From Cellulomonas fulva (lineage in GTDB: Bacteria; Actinomycetota; Actinomycetes; Actinomycetales; Cellulomonadaceae), in assembly GCF_018531375.1 (NCBI RefSeq), contig NZ_JAHBOH010000002.1, positions 558,001-622,000 on the forward strand: DNA of 64,000 nt. The letters are read 5' to 3'. Below the pieces are notes generated by a model. The model saw only the letters and a list, made by a program, of their open reading frames with translations. It had not been told where the DNA came from and made no database searches. Positions 55,182-63,228 of this stretch are shown one piece after another. The first letter of the stretch is position 1. Every line of letters starts with the position of its first letter. The position numbers and the translations under genes were made by a program.

Positions 55182-57840
55182 CGGCTCGACACCGGCGGAG
55201 GTGTCGGTCCTGCTGGCCGGCGGCGGGACGGCAGGGCACGTCAACCCGCTGCTCGCGGTCGCCGACGAGATCGTGCGCCGCCACCCCGCGGCGCAGGTCA
55301 CGGTGCTGGGCACGGCCGAGGGGCTCGAGGCCCGGCTCGTCCCGGCCCACGGCTACCCGCTCGCGATCGTCCCGCGCGTGCCGCTGCCGCGACGACCCTC
55401 GCTCGACCTGCTGCGGCTCCCGGGCCGGCTCCGTGCCGCCGTGGCCGCGGCGGGACGCGCGATCGACGAGTCCGGCGCGCAGGTCGTGGTGGGATTCGGT
55501 GGCTACGTCGCCACGCCCGCGTACCTGGCCGCGCGGCGGCGCGGCGTGCCGATCGTCGTGCACGAGCAGAACGCCCGGCCCGGGCTGGCGAACCGGCTGG
55601 GGGCGCGGTGGGCGCAGGCGGTGGCCGTGACCTTCCCCGGCACGGAGCTGCGCGGGGCGCGGGTGACCGGCCTGCCCCTGCGTCGCCCGGTGGCGGACCT
55701 GGTCGCGGCGCGCGCGGTGGACGCCGCGGCCGCGCGGCGCGCCGCTGCCGCGGAGCTCGGGCTCGACCCGGACCTGCCGACGCTCGTGGTGACGGGCGGG
55801 TCGCTGGGCGCCGCGAGCGTGAACGCCGCCGTCGCGGGGGCGGCGGGCGAGCTGCTGGGCGCCGGCGTCCAGGTGCTGCACCTCACGGGCCGGGACAAGT
55901 CCGCGCCCGTGCACGCCGTGCTCGGAGAGCTGGGTCTGCCCGAGCAGGTCATCGAGCGGTACCACGTGCGCGAGTACCTCGACGACATGCACCTCGCGCT
56001 CGCGTGCGCCGACCTGGTCGTGGGCCGGGCCGGTGCAGGCACGGTGTGCGAGGTGGCCGCGCTCGGCCTGCCGGCCGTCTACGTGCCGCTCCCGGTGGGC
56101 AACGGCGAGCAGCGGCGCAACGCCGCGGGCGTGGTCGCCGCCGGCGGGGCGCTGCTGGTCGACGACGCCGCGCTGGACCCCGCGTGGGTGGTCCGGCACG
56201 TCGTGCCGCTGCTGGTCGGCAGCCGCGCGGCCGACGAGCGGGCGCGGATGGGCGCGGCGGCCGCGGGTGCGGGGTTCCCCGACGCCTCCGGCCGGGTCGC
56301 GGACCTGGTCGACGCGCTGCGCCCGGCCGGCGGACCGACGCGTGCTGACGCGGCGGCACCGGCCGCGGCGGCACGGTCCGTCGGCGCATCGGTCGGCGCG
56401 TCGGTCGGCACGTCGGTCGCCACGGCCGGGGACCAGCTCGTGGTGGCCGACCTGGGCCGCGTGCACCTCGTCGGGGTGGGCGGGGCCGGCATGTCCGCGA
56501 TCGCGCTGCTGCTGGCGGCGCGCGGGCTGCGCGTGTCCGGCTCCGACGCGGCCGACGGGCCCGCGCTGCCGGCCCTGCGCGCCGCGGGCGTCGCCGTGAC
56601 CGTCGGCCACGACGCCGCGCTGGTCACCGGCGTCGACACGCTCGTCGTCTCCTCCGCCGTGCGGGAGAGCAACCCGGAGCTGAGCGCCGCGCGCGCGGCC
56701 GGCACCCGCGTGCTGCACCGCAGCGAGGCGCTCGCCGCGCTCATGGCGGACCGGGACGCGGTCGCGGTCGCTGGCGCGCACGGGAAGACGACCACGTCCG
56801 CGATGGTTGCGACGGCGCTGGCCGCCGCGGGCGCGGACCCGTCGTTCGCCATCGGCGGGACCGTCCTGACGGCCGACGGTGCGCTCGGTGGCGCACGCGA
56901 CGGCTCCGGCGCCGCGTTCGTCGCGGAGGCCGACGAGTCCGACGGCTCGTTCCTCGCCTACCGCCCGCTGGTCGCCCTCGTCACGAACGTGGAGCCGGAC
57001 CACCTGGACCACTACGGGTCGCGCGAGGCCTTCGAGGGGGCGTTCGTCGCGTTCGCCGAGCGGGTGCGCGACGGCGGGACGCTCGTGGCGTGCGCCGACG
57101 ACGAGGGCGCCCGAGCGCTGGTCGCGCGTGTGCGGACCGACCTCGCCGACCGCGGCGTCGCGGTGGTCACCTACGGCCGCGCCGAGGACGCCGACGTCCG
57201 CGTCGGCGAGCTGGCCCGGACCGCCGCGGGCTGGACCTTCGAGGTCGGGTCCGGCGACGCCGCCGCGACCATCACGCTGTCGATGCCGGGCGAGCACGTG
57301 GCCCTGAACGCCGCCGGGGCCTGGGCCGCCTGTGCCGCGCTCGGTGTGGCCGGGACCGCCGCCGCCGCGGGGCTGGCGCAGTTCCGGGGGACGGGCCGGC
57401 GCTTCGAGGACCGGGGCACCGCGGGCGGCGTGCGCGTGGTCGACGACTACGCGCACCACCCGACCGAGGTCACGGCGCTGCTCCGGGCCGCCCGCTCGGT
57501 GGCGGGCGAGGGGCGCGTCCTCGTGCTCTTCCAGCCGCACCTGTACTCGCGCACGCGGACCTTCGCCGCCGAGTTCGGCGCCGCGCTGGACCTGGCCGAC
57601 GTCGTCGTCGTGACCGACGTCTACGCCGCGCGCGAGGACCCCGACCCGACCGTCTCCGGCGCGACCGTGGTCGAGCAGGTCCCGACGAGCGGACGCGCGA
57701 CGTACGTGGCCGACCGGCACGAGGCGGCGCTCGCGGTCGCCGCCGCCGCGCGCCCCGGTGACCTGCTGCTGACGGTCGGCGCGGGCGACGTCACGCTGCT
57801 GGCCGACGTGGTGCTCGCGGCGCTCGGCGGCCGGCCGTGA
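55174..57840 (+). CDS. murG-murC: MurG-MurC fusion protein (lipid II synthase + UDP-MurNAc-L-Ala ligase)
   Basis: One uninterrupted frame of 888 residues joins two enzymes normally separate. Residues 1-380 are MurG, which adds GlcNAc to lipid I: VLLAGGGTAGHVNPLLAVAD, VVGFGGYVATPAYLAA, VHEQNARPGLANRLGA, VTGGSLGAASVN and VGRAGAGTVCEVAALGLPAVYVPLP. Residues 430-888 are MurC, which starts the stem peptide: VHLVGVGGAGMSAIALL, AGAHGKTTTSAMVATAL (near 534), NVEPDHLDHYGSREAFEGAF and VVDDYAHHPTEVTALL. The linker is Ala-rich with three 12-bp repeats (VGAS, 56380-56415). GTG 55174 has the Shine-Dalgarno gaggga. An internal start before VVADLGRVHLVG could also release free MurC; a missed stop or frameshift in assembly is the other alternative. 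Confidence 0.9.
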   Translation: MADGSTPAEVSVLLAGGGTAGHVNPLLAVADEIVRRHPAAQVTVLGTAEGLEARLVPAHGYPLAIVPRVPLPRRPSLDLLRLPGRLRAAVAAAGRAIDESGAQVVVGFGGYVATPAYLAARRRGVPIVVHEQNARPGLANRLGARWAQAVAVTFPGTELRGARVTGLPLRRPVADLVAARAVDAAAARRAAAAELGLDPDLPTLVVTGGSLGAASVNAAVAGAAGELLGAGVQVLHLTGRDKSAPVHAVLGELGLPEQVIERYHVREYLDDMHLALACADLVVGRAGAGTVCEVAALGLPAVYVPLPVGNGEQRRNAAGVVAAGGALLVDDAALDPAWVVRHVVPLLVGSRAADERARMGAAAAGAGFPDASGRVADLVDALRPAGGPTRADAAAPAAAARSVGASVGASVGTSVATAGDQLVVADLGRVHLVGVGGAGMSAIALLLAARGLRVSGSDAADGPALPALRAAGVAVTVGHDAALVTGVDTLVVSSAVRESNPELSAARAAGTRVLHRSEALAALMADRDAVAVAGAHGKTTTSAMVATALAAAGADPSFAIGGTVLTADGALGGARDGSGAAFVAEADESDGSFLAYRPLVALVTNVEPDHLDHYGSREAFEGAFVAFAERVRDGGTLVACADDEGARALVARVRTDLADRGVAVVTYGRAEDADVRVGELARTAAGWTFEVGSGDAAATITLSMPGEHVALNAAGAWAACAALGVAGTAAAAGLAQFRGTGRRFEDRGTAGGVRVVDDYAHHPTEVTALLRAARSVAGEGRVLVLFQPHLYSRTRTFAAEFGAALDLADVVVVTDVYAAREDPDPTVSGATVVEQVPTSGRATYVADRHEAALAVAAAARPGDLLLTVGAGDVTLLADVVLAALGGRP
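56380..56415 (+). repeat. Three 12-bp tandem repeats in the MurG-MurC linker
   Basis: GTCGGCGCATCG, GTCGGCGCGTCG and GTCGGCACGTCG follow one another in frame and code VGAS-VGAS-VGTS. Confidence 0.9.
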
Positions 57841-58877
57841 GCCCGACGCGCCCGCCCCGCCCGCCGGGCACCCGGTCGGCATCCGGCCCGTCACCCCGCT
57901 CGGTGCCCGCCGGTGCGTCCGCGCCGCGCCGGCCGAACGGATCGGGCGCGTCGGGCACCCGGTCGCCCGCGGTCGCCTCGCCACCTCCGGCGCCGCCGCG
58001 GACGGCGTCCTCGGCCCCGCGCGCCGACGTGCCGACGCCCTCGCAGCGCACGGACGTCCCGCCGCCGCCGCGCCAGGTCGTCGGCCCGGGCACCGCGCCG
58101 ACGGCTGCCGTCGGGGTCGCGATCCGTACGCCGCCCGTCGTCTCGCCGACGTCCGCCGCCCGGTTCGCCGAGCGTGCGCGCCTGCGCCGCTCGATCGCCC
58201 GCCGCCAGGTCGTCTCGCTCGCGGTCGCGGCGGCCGTGGCGATCGGGCTGGTGTACCTGCTGTTCTTCTCGCCCGTCCTCGCGCTGCACGCCGCCACCGT
58301 CGAGGTGCGCGGGGCGGGCACGGTGGTCGCGGTCGACCAGGTGCGCGCGGTCGTCGACGAGCTCGGCGGCACGCCGCTGCCACGGCTCGACACGGGCGGC
58401 CTGCAGGCCGACGTGCTCGACGTGCCCGGCGTGCGTGAGGCGACCGTGACGCGGAGCTGGCCGCACGGCCTGACGGTGACGCTCGTCTCGCGCGAGCCCG
58501 TCGCGGCCGTGCCCGCGCAGGGGCGCGCCGGGTACTCGCTGCTGGACCAGGACGGCGTCCAGGTGGGGCACGTCGGCAAGGCGCCGGCCGCGCTGCCGGT
58601 GGTGGACGTCCCGGTCGGCGACAAGCGCACGCTCCGGGCGGTGCTCTCGGTCATCGAGCAGCTCCCAGCCGAGCTGCTGGCGGACGTCGGCTCGGTCTCC
58701 GCGCGGACCCAGGACACGGTCTCGATGCAACTGCGCGGTGCCGCGCGGGTCGACTGGGGGAGCGCGGCGGAGACGCCACTCAAGGTCGCGGTGCTGACGA
58801 CGCTGCTGGCCACGAACGCGGGCAAGAAGGCGGACGTGATCGACGTCTCCGCGCCGCGCATGCCGATCACCCAGTGA
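57837..58877 (+). CDS. ftsQ: Division protein FtsQ
   Basis: FtsQ holds FtsL/FtsB-type partners at the septum. The 346-residue protein has an unusually long Pro/Ser/Arg-rich cytoplasmic region of about 120 residues, one membrane helix (VVSLAVAAAVAIGLVYLLFF), then the POTRA domain (LALHAATVEVRGAGTVVAVDQVRAVVDELGGTPLPRLDTGGL) and the FtsQ domain (VPGVREATVTRSWPHGLTVTLVSREPVAAV, DWGSAAETPLKVAVLTTLLAT). GTG 57837 overlaps the stop of murG-murC. Its stop codon lies in the first of three 11-bp repeats. Confidence 0.94.
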   Translation: MSPTRPPRPPGTRSASGPSPRSVPAGASAPRRPNGSGASGTRSPAVASPPPAPPRTASSAPRADVPTPSQRTDVPPPPRQVVGPGTAPTAAVGVAIRTPPVVSPTSAARFAERARLRRSIARRQVVSLAVAAAVAIGLVYLLFFSPVLALHAATVEVRGAGTVVAVDQVRAVVDELGGTPLPRLDTGGLQADVLDVPGVREATVTRSWPHGLTVTLVSREPVAAVPAQGRAGYSLLDQDGVQVGHVGKAPAALPVVDVPVGDKRTLRAVLSVIEQLPAELLADVGSVSARTQDTVSMQLRGAARVDWGSAAETPLKVAVLTTLLATNAGKKADVIDVSAPRMPITQ

Positions 58878-58903
58878 GCGGCCAGTGAGTGGCCAGTGAG
58901 CGG
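58871..58903 (+). repeat. Three 11-bp tandem repeats over the ftsQ stop codon
   Basis: CCAGTGAGCGG at 58871 and 58893 and CCAGTGAGTGG at 58882. The end of ftsQ, including TGA, is copied twice downstream. Confidence 0.9.
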
Positions 58904-59003
58904 TGCGGGTGCGTGAGCCCGGTCGCCGAGGGCCGCGCCGGGTGGTTCGACGCACGCGGGAGACGGCCGGCCGAACCCGTGACGCGACACGCGCGCGCGG
59001 TCG

Positions 59004-59032
59004 TTGATCGGCGCCGGGGCGCGACCTAGCGT
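59004..59032 (+). promoter_or_regulatory. ftsZ promoter P1 (TTGATC-17 bp-TAGCGT)
   Basis: -35 TTGATC at 59004-59009, -10 TAGCGT at 59027-59032, 17-bp spacer. It would give ftsZ a leader of about 125 bases containing the inverted repeat 59065-59081. Confidence 0.65.
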
Positions 59033-59038
59033 CACGCC

Positions 59039-59066
59039 GTGACAGGACATCTGACATAACTATAAC
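59039..59066 (+). promoter_or_regulatory. ftsZ promoter P2 (GTGACA-16 bp-TATAAC)
   Basis: -35 GTGACA at 59039-59044 and -10 TATAAC at 59061-59066, spacer 16 bp, in the most A/T-rich patch of the 288-base gap 58878-59165. Confidence 0.5.
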
Positions 59067-59081
59067 CCTCAAGTAGAGGGT
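59065..59081. promoter_or_regulatory. Inverted repeat ACCCTC-N5-GAGGGT at the ftsZ promoter
   Basis: A perfect 6-bp inverted repeat around AAGTA directly downstream of, and overlapping, the P2 -10 box. The shape (CTC-N5-GAG halves) fits a dimeric, perhaps MerR-type, regulator. Corynebacterium controls ftsZ with the MerR-type FtsR; equivalence is a guess. Confidence 0.55.
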
Positions 59082-59165
59082 GAAGGTTGCTCCGCACGCC
59101 GCGTGTCGCGAATGCAGGCAGCCCACCACAGCAGCACCAGCCGCACTGAACGAGAGGCACCCACC

Positions 59166-60488
59166 GTGGCAGCTCCGCAGAACTATCTGGCGGTCATCAA
59201 GGTCGTCGGCATCGGCGGTGGCGGCGTCAACGCCGTGAACCGCATGATCGAGGTCGGCCTCAAGGGTGTCGAGTTCATCGCCGTCAACACCGACGCCCAG
59301 GCCCTGCTCATGTCCGACGCCGACGTCAAGCTCGACGTCGGCCGCGAGCTCACGCGCGGCCTCGGCGCGGGCGCGGACCCCGAGGTCGGCAAGAAGGCGG
59401 CCGAGGACCATGCCGAGGAGATCGAGGACGTCCTGCGCGGCGCGGACATGGTCTTCGTCACGGCGGGCGAGGGCGGCGGCACCGGCACGGGCGGTGCGCC
59501 GGTCGTGGCCCGGATCGCGCGGTCGCTCGGTGCGCTCACGATCGGTGTCGTGACCCGTCCGTTCACCTTCGAGGGCCGGCGCCGCTCGGTCCAGGCGGAC
59601 GCCGGCATCGACGCCCTGCGGGCCGAGGTCGACACGCTCATCGTCATCCCGAACGACCGCCTGCTGCAGATCTCCGACCGCTCGGTCTCGGTGCTCGACG
59701 CCTTCCACTCCGCGGACCAGGTGCTGCTCTCCGGTGTCCAGGGCATCACGGACCTGATCACGACGCCGGGGCTCATCAACCTCGACTTCGCGGACGTGAA
59801 GTCGGTCATGCAGGGTGCCGGGTCCGCGCTCATGGGCATCGGCTACGCGCGCGGCGACGACCGCGCGGTGCAGGCCGCGGAGATGGCGATCAGCTCGCCG
59901 CTGCTCGAGGCCAGCATCGACGGCGCGCACGGCGTGCTGCTGTCCATCCAGGGTGGTTCCGACCTCGGCCTGTTCGAGATCAACGAGGCCGCGCGTCTGG
60001 TGCAGGAGGCCGCGCACCCGGAGGCCAACATCATCTTCGGTGCGGTCATCGACGACGCGCTGGGCGACGAGGTCCGGGTGACCGTGATCGCGGCCGGGTT
60101 CGACGGCGGGTCGCCGCAGGTGCGTCGTGACGCCCGGGCGCTCGGCCAGGTCAGCGGTCAGCAGGGCGGTCAGGGGGCCGGCCAGGCGGCGCAGGGCGCG
60201 CACACGACCGGCCACGGCCCGGGTCAGGTGCGTCAGGTGCCGTCCGTCCCCGCGCCGCGCACGGACGCCCCGCAGGAGGTGCCCGCCTTCGCGGCGGCCG
60301 ACCGCCCGGTCGCCGTCCCCGGTGGTCAGCCGCTCCCGACCTCGTCGCCCCAGGAGGTGCCGGCGTTCCTCTCCACGGAGGCCGAGCCCGCACCGTCGAC
60401 CACGTCGCTCGAGGTGCCGCGGATCTTCTCGGAGGACGAGCCGCGGCGCGAGCGCGACGACCTCGACGTCCCCGACTTCCTCAAGTGA
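59166..60488 (+). CDS. ftsZ: Division GTPase FtsZ
   Basis: FtsZ builds the cytokinetic ring. The 440-residue protein has the nucleotide-binding part ([54 protein letters not shown], the tubulin signature [19 protein letters not shown]), the T7 loop [23 protein letters not shown], and a disordered linker with a C-terminal tail ending in DLDVPDFLK, the SepF-binding peptide. GTG 59166 has the Shine-Dalgarno gagagg; the frame is open to GTG 59103 but the extra 21 residues are not family-like. Two promoters precede it, and pgeF overlaps its stop. Confidence 0.98.
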   Translation: MAAPQNYLAVIKVVGIGGGGVNAVNRMIEVGLKGVEFIAVNTDAQALLMSDADVKLDVGRELTRGLGAGADPEVGKKAAEDHAEEIEDVLRGADMVFVTAGEGGGTGTGGAPVVARIARSLGALTIGVVTRPFTFEGRRRSVQADAGIDALRAEVDTLIVIPNDRLLQISDRSVSVLDAFHSADQVLLSGVQGITDLITTPGLINLDFADVKSVMQGAGSALMGIGYARGDDRAVQAAEMAISSPLLEASIDGAHGVLLSIQGGSDLGLFEINEAARLVQEAAHPEANIIFGAVIDDALGDEVRVTVIAAGFDGGSPQVRRDARALGQVSGQQGGQGAGQAAQGAHTTGHGPGQVRQVPSVPAPRTDAPQEVPAFAAADRPVAVPGGQPLPTSSPQEVPAFLSTEAEPAPSTTSLEVPRIFSEDEPRRERDDLDVPDFLK

Positions 60489-61291
60489 GCGACGGCCCGT
60501 CGGCGCGCCGGTCGACCGACCGGCGCCCCGGCGGGCTCACGCTCGACGAGGTCGACCTGGGGCCGGGCGTGCGGGCCGGCTTCACCGACCGGCGGGGCGG
60601 TGTCAGCCGGCCGCCGTACGACGCGCTCGACCTGGGTGCCCACGTCGGCGACGACGAGGCCGCGGTCCGCGAGAACCGGGCGCGCCTCGCGGCGTGGGCC
60701 GGGTGCCCGGTCGCGTTCGCGGACCAGGTGCACGGAGCGACGACGCTCGTCGTCGCGACGCCGTCCGCGGTCCCGGCCGACGCGCTGCGTGCCGTCGGCG
60801 CGGGCGACGCGCTCGTCACGGCGGACCCGGGCGTCGCGCTCGCCGTGCTCGTGGCCGACTGCGTCCCGGTCCTGCTGGCGGACGACGACGCCGGCGTCGT
60901 GGGCGCGGCGCACGCGGGCCGACGCGGCCTCGTGGACGGCGTCCTGCCGTCCGTGGTCGAGGCGATGGTCGCCCTGGGCGCCCGCCCCGAGCGGGTCCGG
61001 GCCGCCGTCGGGCCGGCCATCGCGGGCTCGTCGTACGAGGTCCCGGAGGCGATGCGCGACGAGGTCGCGGTGCTGGTCCCGGAGGCGCGCGCCACGACGC
61101 GCGCGGGCACGCCGGCGCTCGACCTGCCGCGCGGGGCCGAGGCGGTGCTGCTGCGCTGCGGCGTGGGCGAGGTGCTGCGGTCGCGGCGGGACACGTGGGC
61201 GGACGCCGACCTGTTCTCGTTCCGGCGCGACGGTCGGACGGGACGCGCGGCAGGTGTGATCCGTCCCCTCGCGCGGCGTGTCGCGACCTGA
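60485..61291 (+). CDS. pgeF: Peptidoglycan editing factor PgeF (YfiH/laccase domain)
   Basis: PgeF removes wrongly built UDP-MurNAc-L-Ser precursors. The 268-residue protein has the metal-site residues of the family: His in [12 protein letters not shown], Cys in [13 protein letters not shown], and His in [14 protein letters not shown]. The last is usually HAGWRG; here Trp is replaced by Arg. Other blocks are [20 protein letters not shown] and [14 protein letters not shown] 60485 overlaps the ftsZ stop, so the two are co-translated. Confidence 0.92.
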   Translation: MSDGPSARRSTDRRPGGLTLDEVDLGPGVRAGFTDRRGGVSRPPYDALDLGAHVGDDEAAVRENRARLAAWAGCPVAFADQVHGATTLVVATPSAVPADALRAVGAGDALVTADPGVALAVLVADCVPVLLADDDAGVVGAAHAGRRGLVDGVLPSVVEAMVALGARPERVRAAVGPAIAGSSYEVPEAMRDEVAVLVPEARATTRAGTPALDLPRGAEAVLLRCGVGEVLRSRRDTWADADLFSFRRDGRTGRAAGVIRPLARRVAT

Positions 61292-61310
61292 GGCGTCCCG
61301 CGCGCGTTGC

Positions 61311-61316
61311 TAGCGT
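61311..61316 (+). promoter_or_regulatory. -10 box TAGCGT upstream of sepF
   Basis: TAGCGT with a weak -35 CTGAGG (61288-61293) 17 bp upstream. It gives sepF a leader of about 125 bases holding repeats and a hairpin. Confidence 0.4.
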
Positions 61317-61373
61317 GACCAGCGGACGGACCTTCGGACCGCGAGGCGCACGCCGACCGGCACGCAGGAGCGG

Positions 61374-61412
61374 GTCCGACGAGCAGGTCAGACGAGCAGG
61401 TCAGACGAGCAA
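61374..61412 (+). repeat. Three 13-bp tandem repeats in the sepF leader
   Basis: GTCCGACGAGCAG (61374), GTCAGACGAGCAG (61387) and GTCAGACGAGCAA (61400). A hairpin CCGGAC-GAC-GTCCGG (61416-61430) follows and ends against the Shine-Dalgarno gggaggag. Confidence 0.9.
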
Positions 61413-61446
61413 GGTCCGGACGACGTCCGGGGGAGGAGCGGGGGCC

Positions 61447-61923
61447 ATGGCCGGAGCGCTGCGCAAGACGATGCTGTACCTCGGCCTGGCCGACGACCAC
61501 GCCACGCACCCGGAGCACGGGGAGTACCTGGACGACGAGGGGGTCGACATGCCGATGGATGCCGAGGAGCAGCACGAGGCCCAGGTGACGCCCTTCCGGC
61601 CGACCCGCGTGAGCGCCGTCGAGCAGCCCGCCGCGCAGGACCTGCGCCGCATCACGACGATCCACCCGCGCTCGTACAACGACGCGCGCAAGATCGGTGA
61701 GGCGTTCCGCGAGGGCACGCCGGTGATCATGAACCTGACGGACATGGACGACGCGGACGCCAAGCGGCTGGTCGACTTCTCGGCCGGCCTGATCTTCGGC
61801 CTGCACGGCGCCATCGAGCGGGTGACCAACAAGGTCTTCCTGCTGTCGCCGGCCCACGTCGAGGTCTCGGGAGAGCCCCCGCTGGGTGCGCCCAGCCGCG
61901 CCGGGTTCTACAACCAGAGCTGA
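61447..61923 (+). CDS. sepF: FtsZ-ring membrane anchor SepF
   Basis: SepF ties FtsZ to the membrane and is the main anchor in actinobacteria, which lack FtsA. The 158-residue protein has an N-terminal amphipathic helix ([16 protein letters not shown]), an acidic linker, and the SepF core ([72 protein letters not shown]). ATG 61447 has gggaggag eight bases upstream. Confidence 0.96.
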   Translation: MAGALRKTMLYLGLADDHATHPEHGEYLDDEGVDMPMDAEEQHEAQVTPFRPTRVSAVEQPAAQDLRRITTIHPRSYNDARKIGEAFREGTPVIMNLTDMDDADAKRLVDFSAGLIFGLHGAIERVTNKVFLLSPAHVEVSGEPPLGAPSRAGFYNQS

Positions 61924-61926
61924 CGC

Positions 61927-62223
61927 GTGCGCGTCCTGCTGCAGCTGGCGACGTTCGTCGTCTTCGTCTTCTTCCTGTTCCTGCTCGTGCGCCTGGTCCT
62001 CGACTGGGTCATGTTCTTCGCGCGTGAGTGGCGCCCGCGGGGGATCGCCCTCGTGGTGGCGGAGAGCACCTACTCGGTGACCGACCCGCCGCTCAAGGCG
62101 CTGCGCCGGATCCTGCCGCCGCTCACGATCGGCAGCATCCGGCTCGACCTCGCGTTCCTGGTGCTGTTCCTGCTGTGCAGCGTGCTGCTGTCGGTGCTGC
62201 CCAGCATCGCGGCCCGTCTGTAG
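61927..62223 (+). CDS. YggT family membrane protein
   Basis: A 98-residue protein with two hydrophobic stretches (VLLQLATFVVFVFFLFLLVRLVLDWVMFF and LDLAFLVLFLLCSVLLSVLPSI) flanking the conserved YSVTDPPLKALRRILPPLTIGSIRLD. YggT proteins lie between sepF and divIVA in most Gram-positive bacteria; their role in division or osmotic stress is not settled. GTG 61927 begins three bases after the sepF stop, so they are co-transcribed. Confidence 0.92.
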   Translation: MRVLLQLATFVVFVFFLFLLVRLVLDWVMFFAREWRPRGIALVVAESTYSVTDPPLKALRRILPPLTIGSIRLDLAFLVLFLLCSVLLSVLPSIAARL

Positions 62224-62265
62224 GCGCCGCCCTCCTCGGAGCCGCGTCGCGGGCTCGTTGTCCGC

Positions 62266-62271
62266 TACGGT
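62266..62271 (+). promoter_or_regulatory. -10 box TACGGT upstream of divIVA
   Basis: TACGGT about 80 bases before ATG 62355. No matching -35 was found. Confidence 0.4.
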
Positions 62272-62354
62272 GAGTCGAGGTGGTCGGGTGACTGCCTCGC
62301 ACCACCGGTTCCGCCAGCTCGACCTACCCCGCTCTACCGACAGAGGTGACGACG

Positions 62355-63044
62355 ATGGCACTGCTCACTGCAGATGACGTCCTGAACAAGAAGTTCCAGG
62401 CGACCAAGTTCCGTGAGGGCTACGACCAGGACGAGGTCGACGACTTCCTGGACGAGGTCGTCAACACCCTGCGTGACCTCCAGGGCGAGAACGAGGACCT
62501 CAAGACCAAGCTGGCCGCCGCCGAGCGTCGTATCGCCGAGCTGAGCCGTGCCGGCGCGCAGCAGTCCGTCGCCGCGCCGGCTCCCGCGCCCAAGCCGGAG
62601 CCCACGCCCGAGCCCGCTCCCGCGCCGGCCCCCGTCGTCGCGGCGCCCGCGCCCGCGCCGCAGGTGAGCGCGCCGGTGACCTCGGGCCGCACCAACGAGC
62701 CGGAGTCGGCCACGGGCATGCTCCAGCTGGCGCAGAAGCTGCACGACGACTACGTCCGCAGCGGCCAGGAGGAGTCGGAGCGCCTCGTCTCGGAGGCCAA
62801 GGGCCAGGCGACCCGCATCGTCCGCGAGGCCGAGGAGACGTCGCAGCGCACGCTGGGCCAGCTCGAGCAGGAGCGCTCGCTCCTCGAGCGCAAGATCGAC
62901 GAGCTCCGCGTGTTCGAGCGGGACTACCGCACGCGCCTCAAGAGCTACCTCGAGAACCTCCTGGGCGACCTGGACAACCGCGGCAGCGCGCTGCCGCCGC
63001 GGTCCGCGCAGGCGCAGCCGGTCGGCGACGGCCACACCATCTAG
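62355..63044 (+). CDS. divIVA: Polar growth protein DivIVA (Wag31)
   Basis: DivIVA marks curved membrane at cell poles and septa and directs wall growth. The 229-residue protein has the N-terminal lipid-binding domain (LTADDVLNKKFQATKFREGYDQDEVDDFLDEVVNTLRDLQGENEDLKTKL), a Pro/Ala-rich linker (residues 75-115) and a long coiled-coil (SATGMLQLAQKLHDDYVRSGQEESERLVSEAKGQATRIV and ERSLLERKIDELRVFERDYRTRLKSYLENLL). ATG 62355 is chosen over GTG 62346 as it begins the conserved core. A terminator follows. Confidence 0.97.
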   Translation: MALLTADDVLNKKFQATKFREGYDQDEVDDFLDEVVNTLRDLQGENEDLKTKLAAAERRIAELSRAGAQQSVAAPAPAPKPEPTPEPAPAPAPVVAAPAPAPQVSAPVTSGRTNEPESATGMLQLAQKLHDDYVRSGQEESERLVSEAKGQATRIVREAEETSQRTLGQLEQERSLLERKIDELRVFERDYRTRLKSYLENLLGDLDNRGSALPPRSAQAQPVGDGHTI

Positions 63045-63137
63045 CAGTCCGTCGGGAGGGCGGCCGCGGGTCGGCCGTCCTCCTCACCGGGCATCGCCAC
63101 GGCGGGGTACCGCGGCGACGTCCGGGCAGGTCAGCAC

Positions 63138-63169
63138 CACGACACGCCGGCAGCGTCCGGCGTGTCGTG
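63138..63169 (+). terminator. Terminator after divIVA
   Basis: A perfect 13-bp stem (63138-63150 with 63157-63169), 6-base loop, then TTGTG. The next gene's -35 TTGTGC starts at the foot of the stem. Confidence 0.75.
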
Positions 63170-63198
63170 TTGTGCACGGGCGGACACCCGTCTACATT
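63170..63198 (+). promoter_or_regulatory. Promoter of the DksA/TraR gene (TTGTGC-17 bp-TACATT)
   Basis: -35 TTGTGC at 63170-63175, -10 TACATT at 63193-63198, spacer 17 bp; leader of about 24 bases with a Shine-Dalgarno aggggg. Confidence 0.65.
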
Positions 63199-63228
63199 CT
63201 CGTCACCTCACAGACAGGGGGCTCGGCC

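Noticed and set aside
55174-57840. MurG-MurC fusion as a sequencing frameshift
   Set aside because: Both halves and the linker share one frame with normal codon bias and repeat units that are multiples of 3, so no frameshift is needed. A single lost stop codon cannot be excluded without reads.
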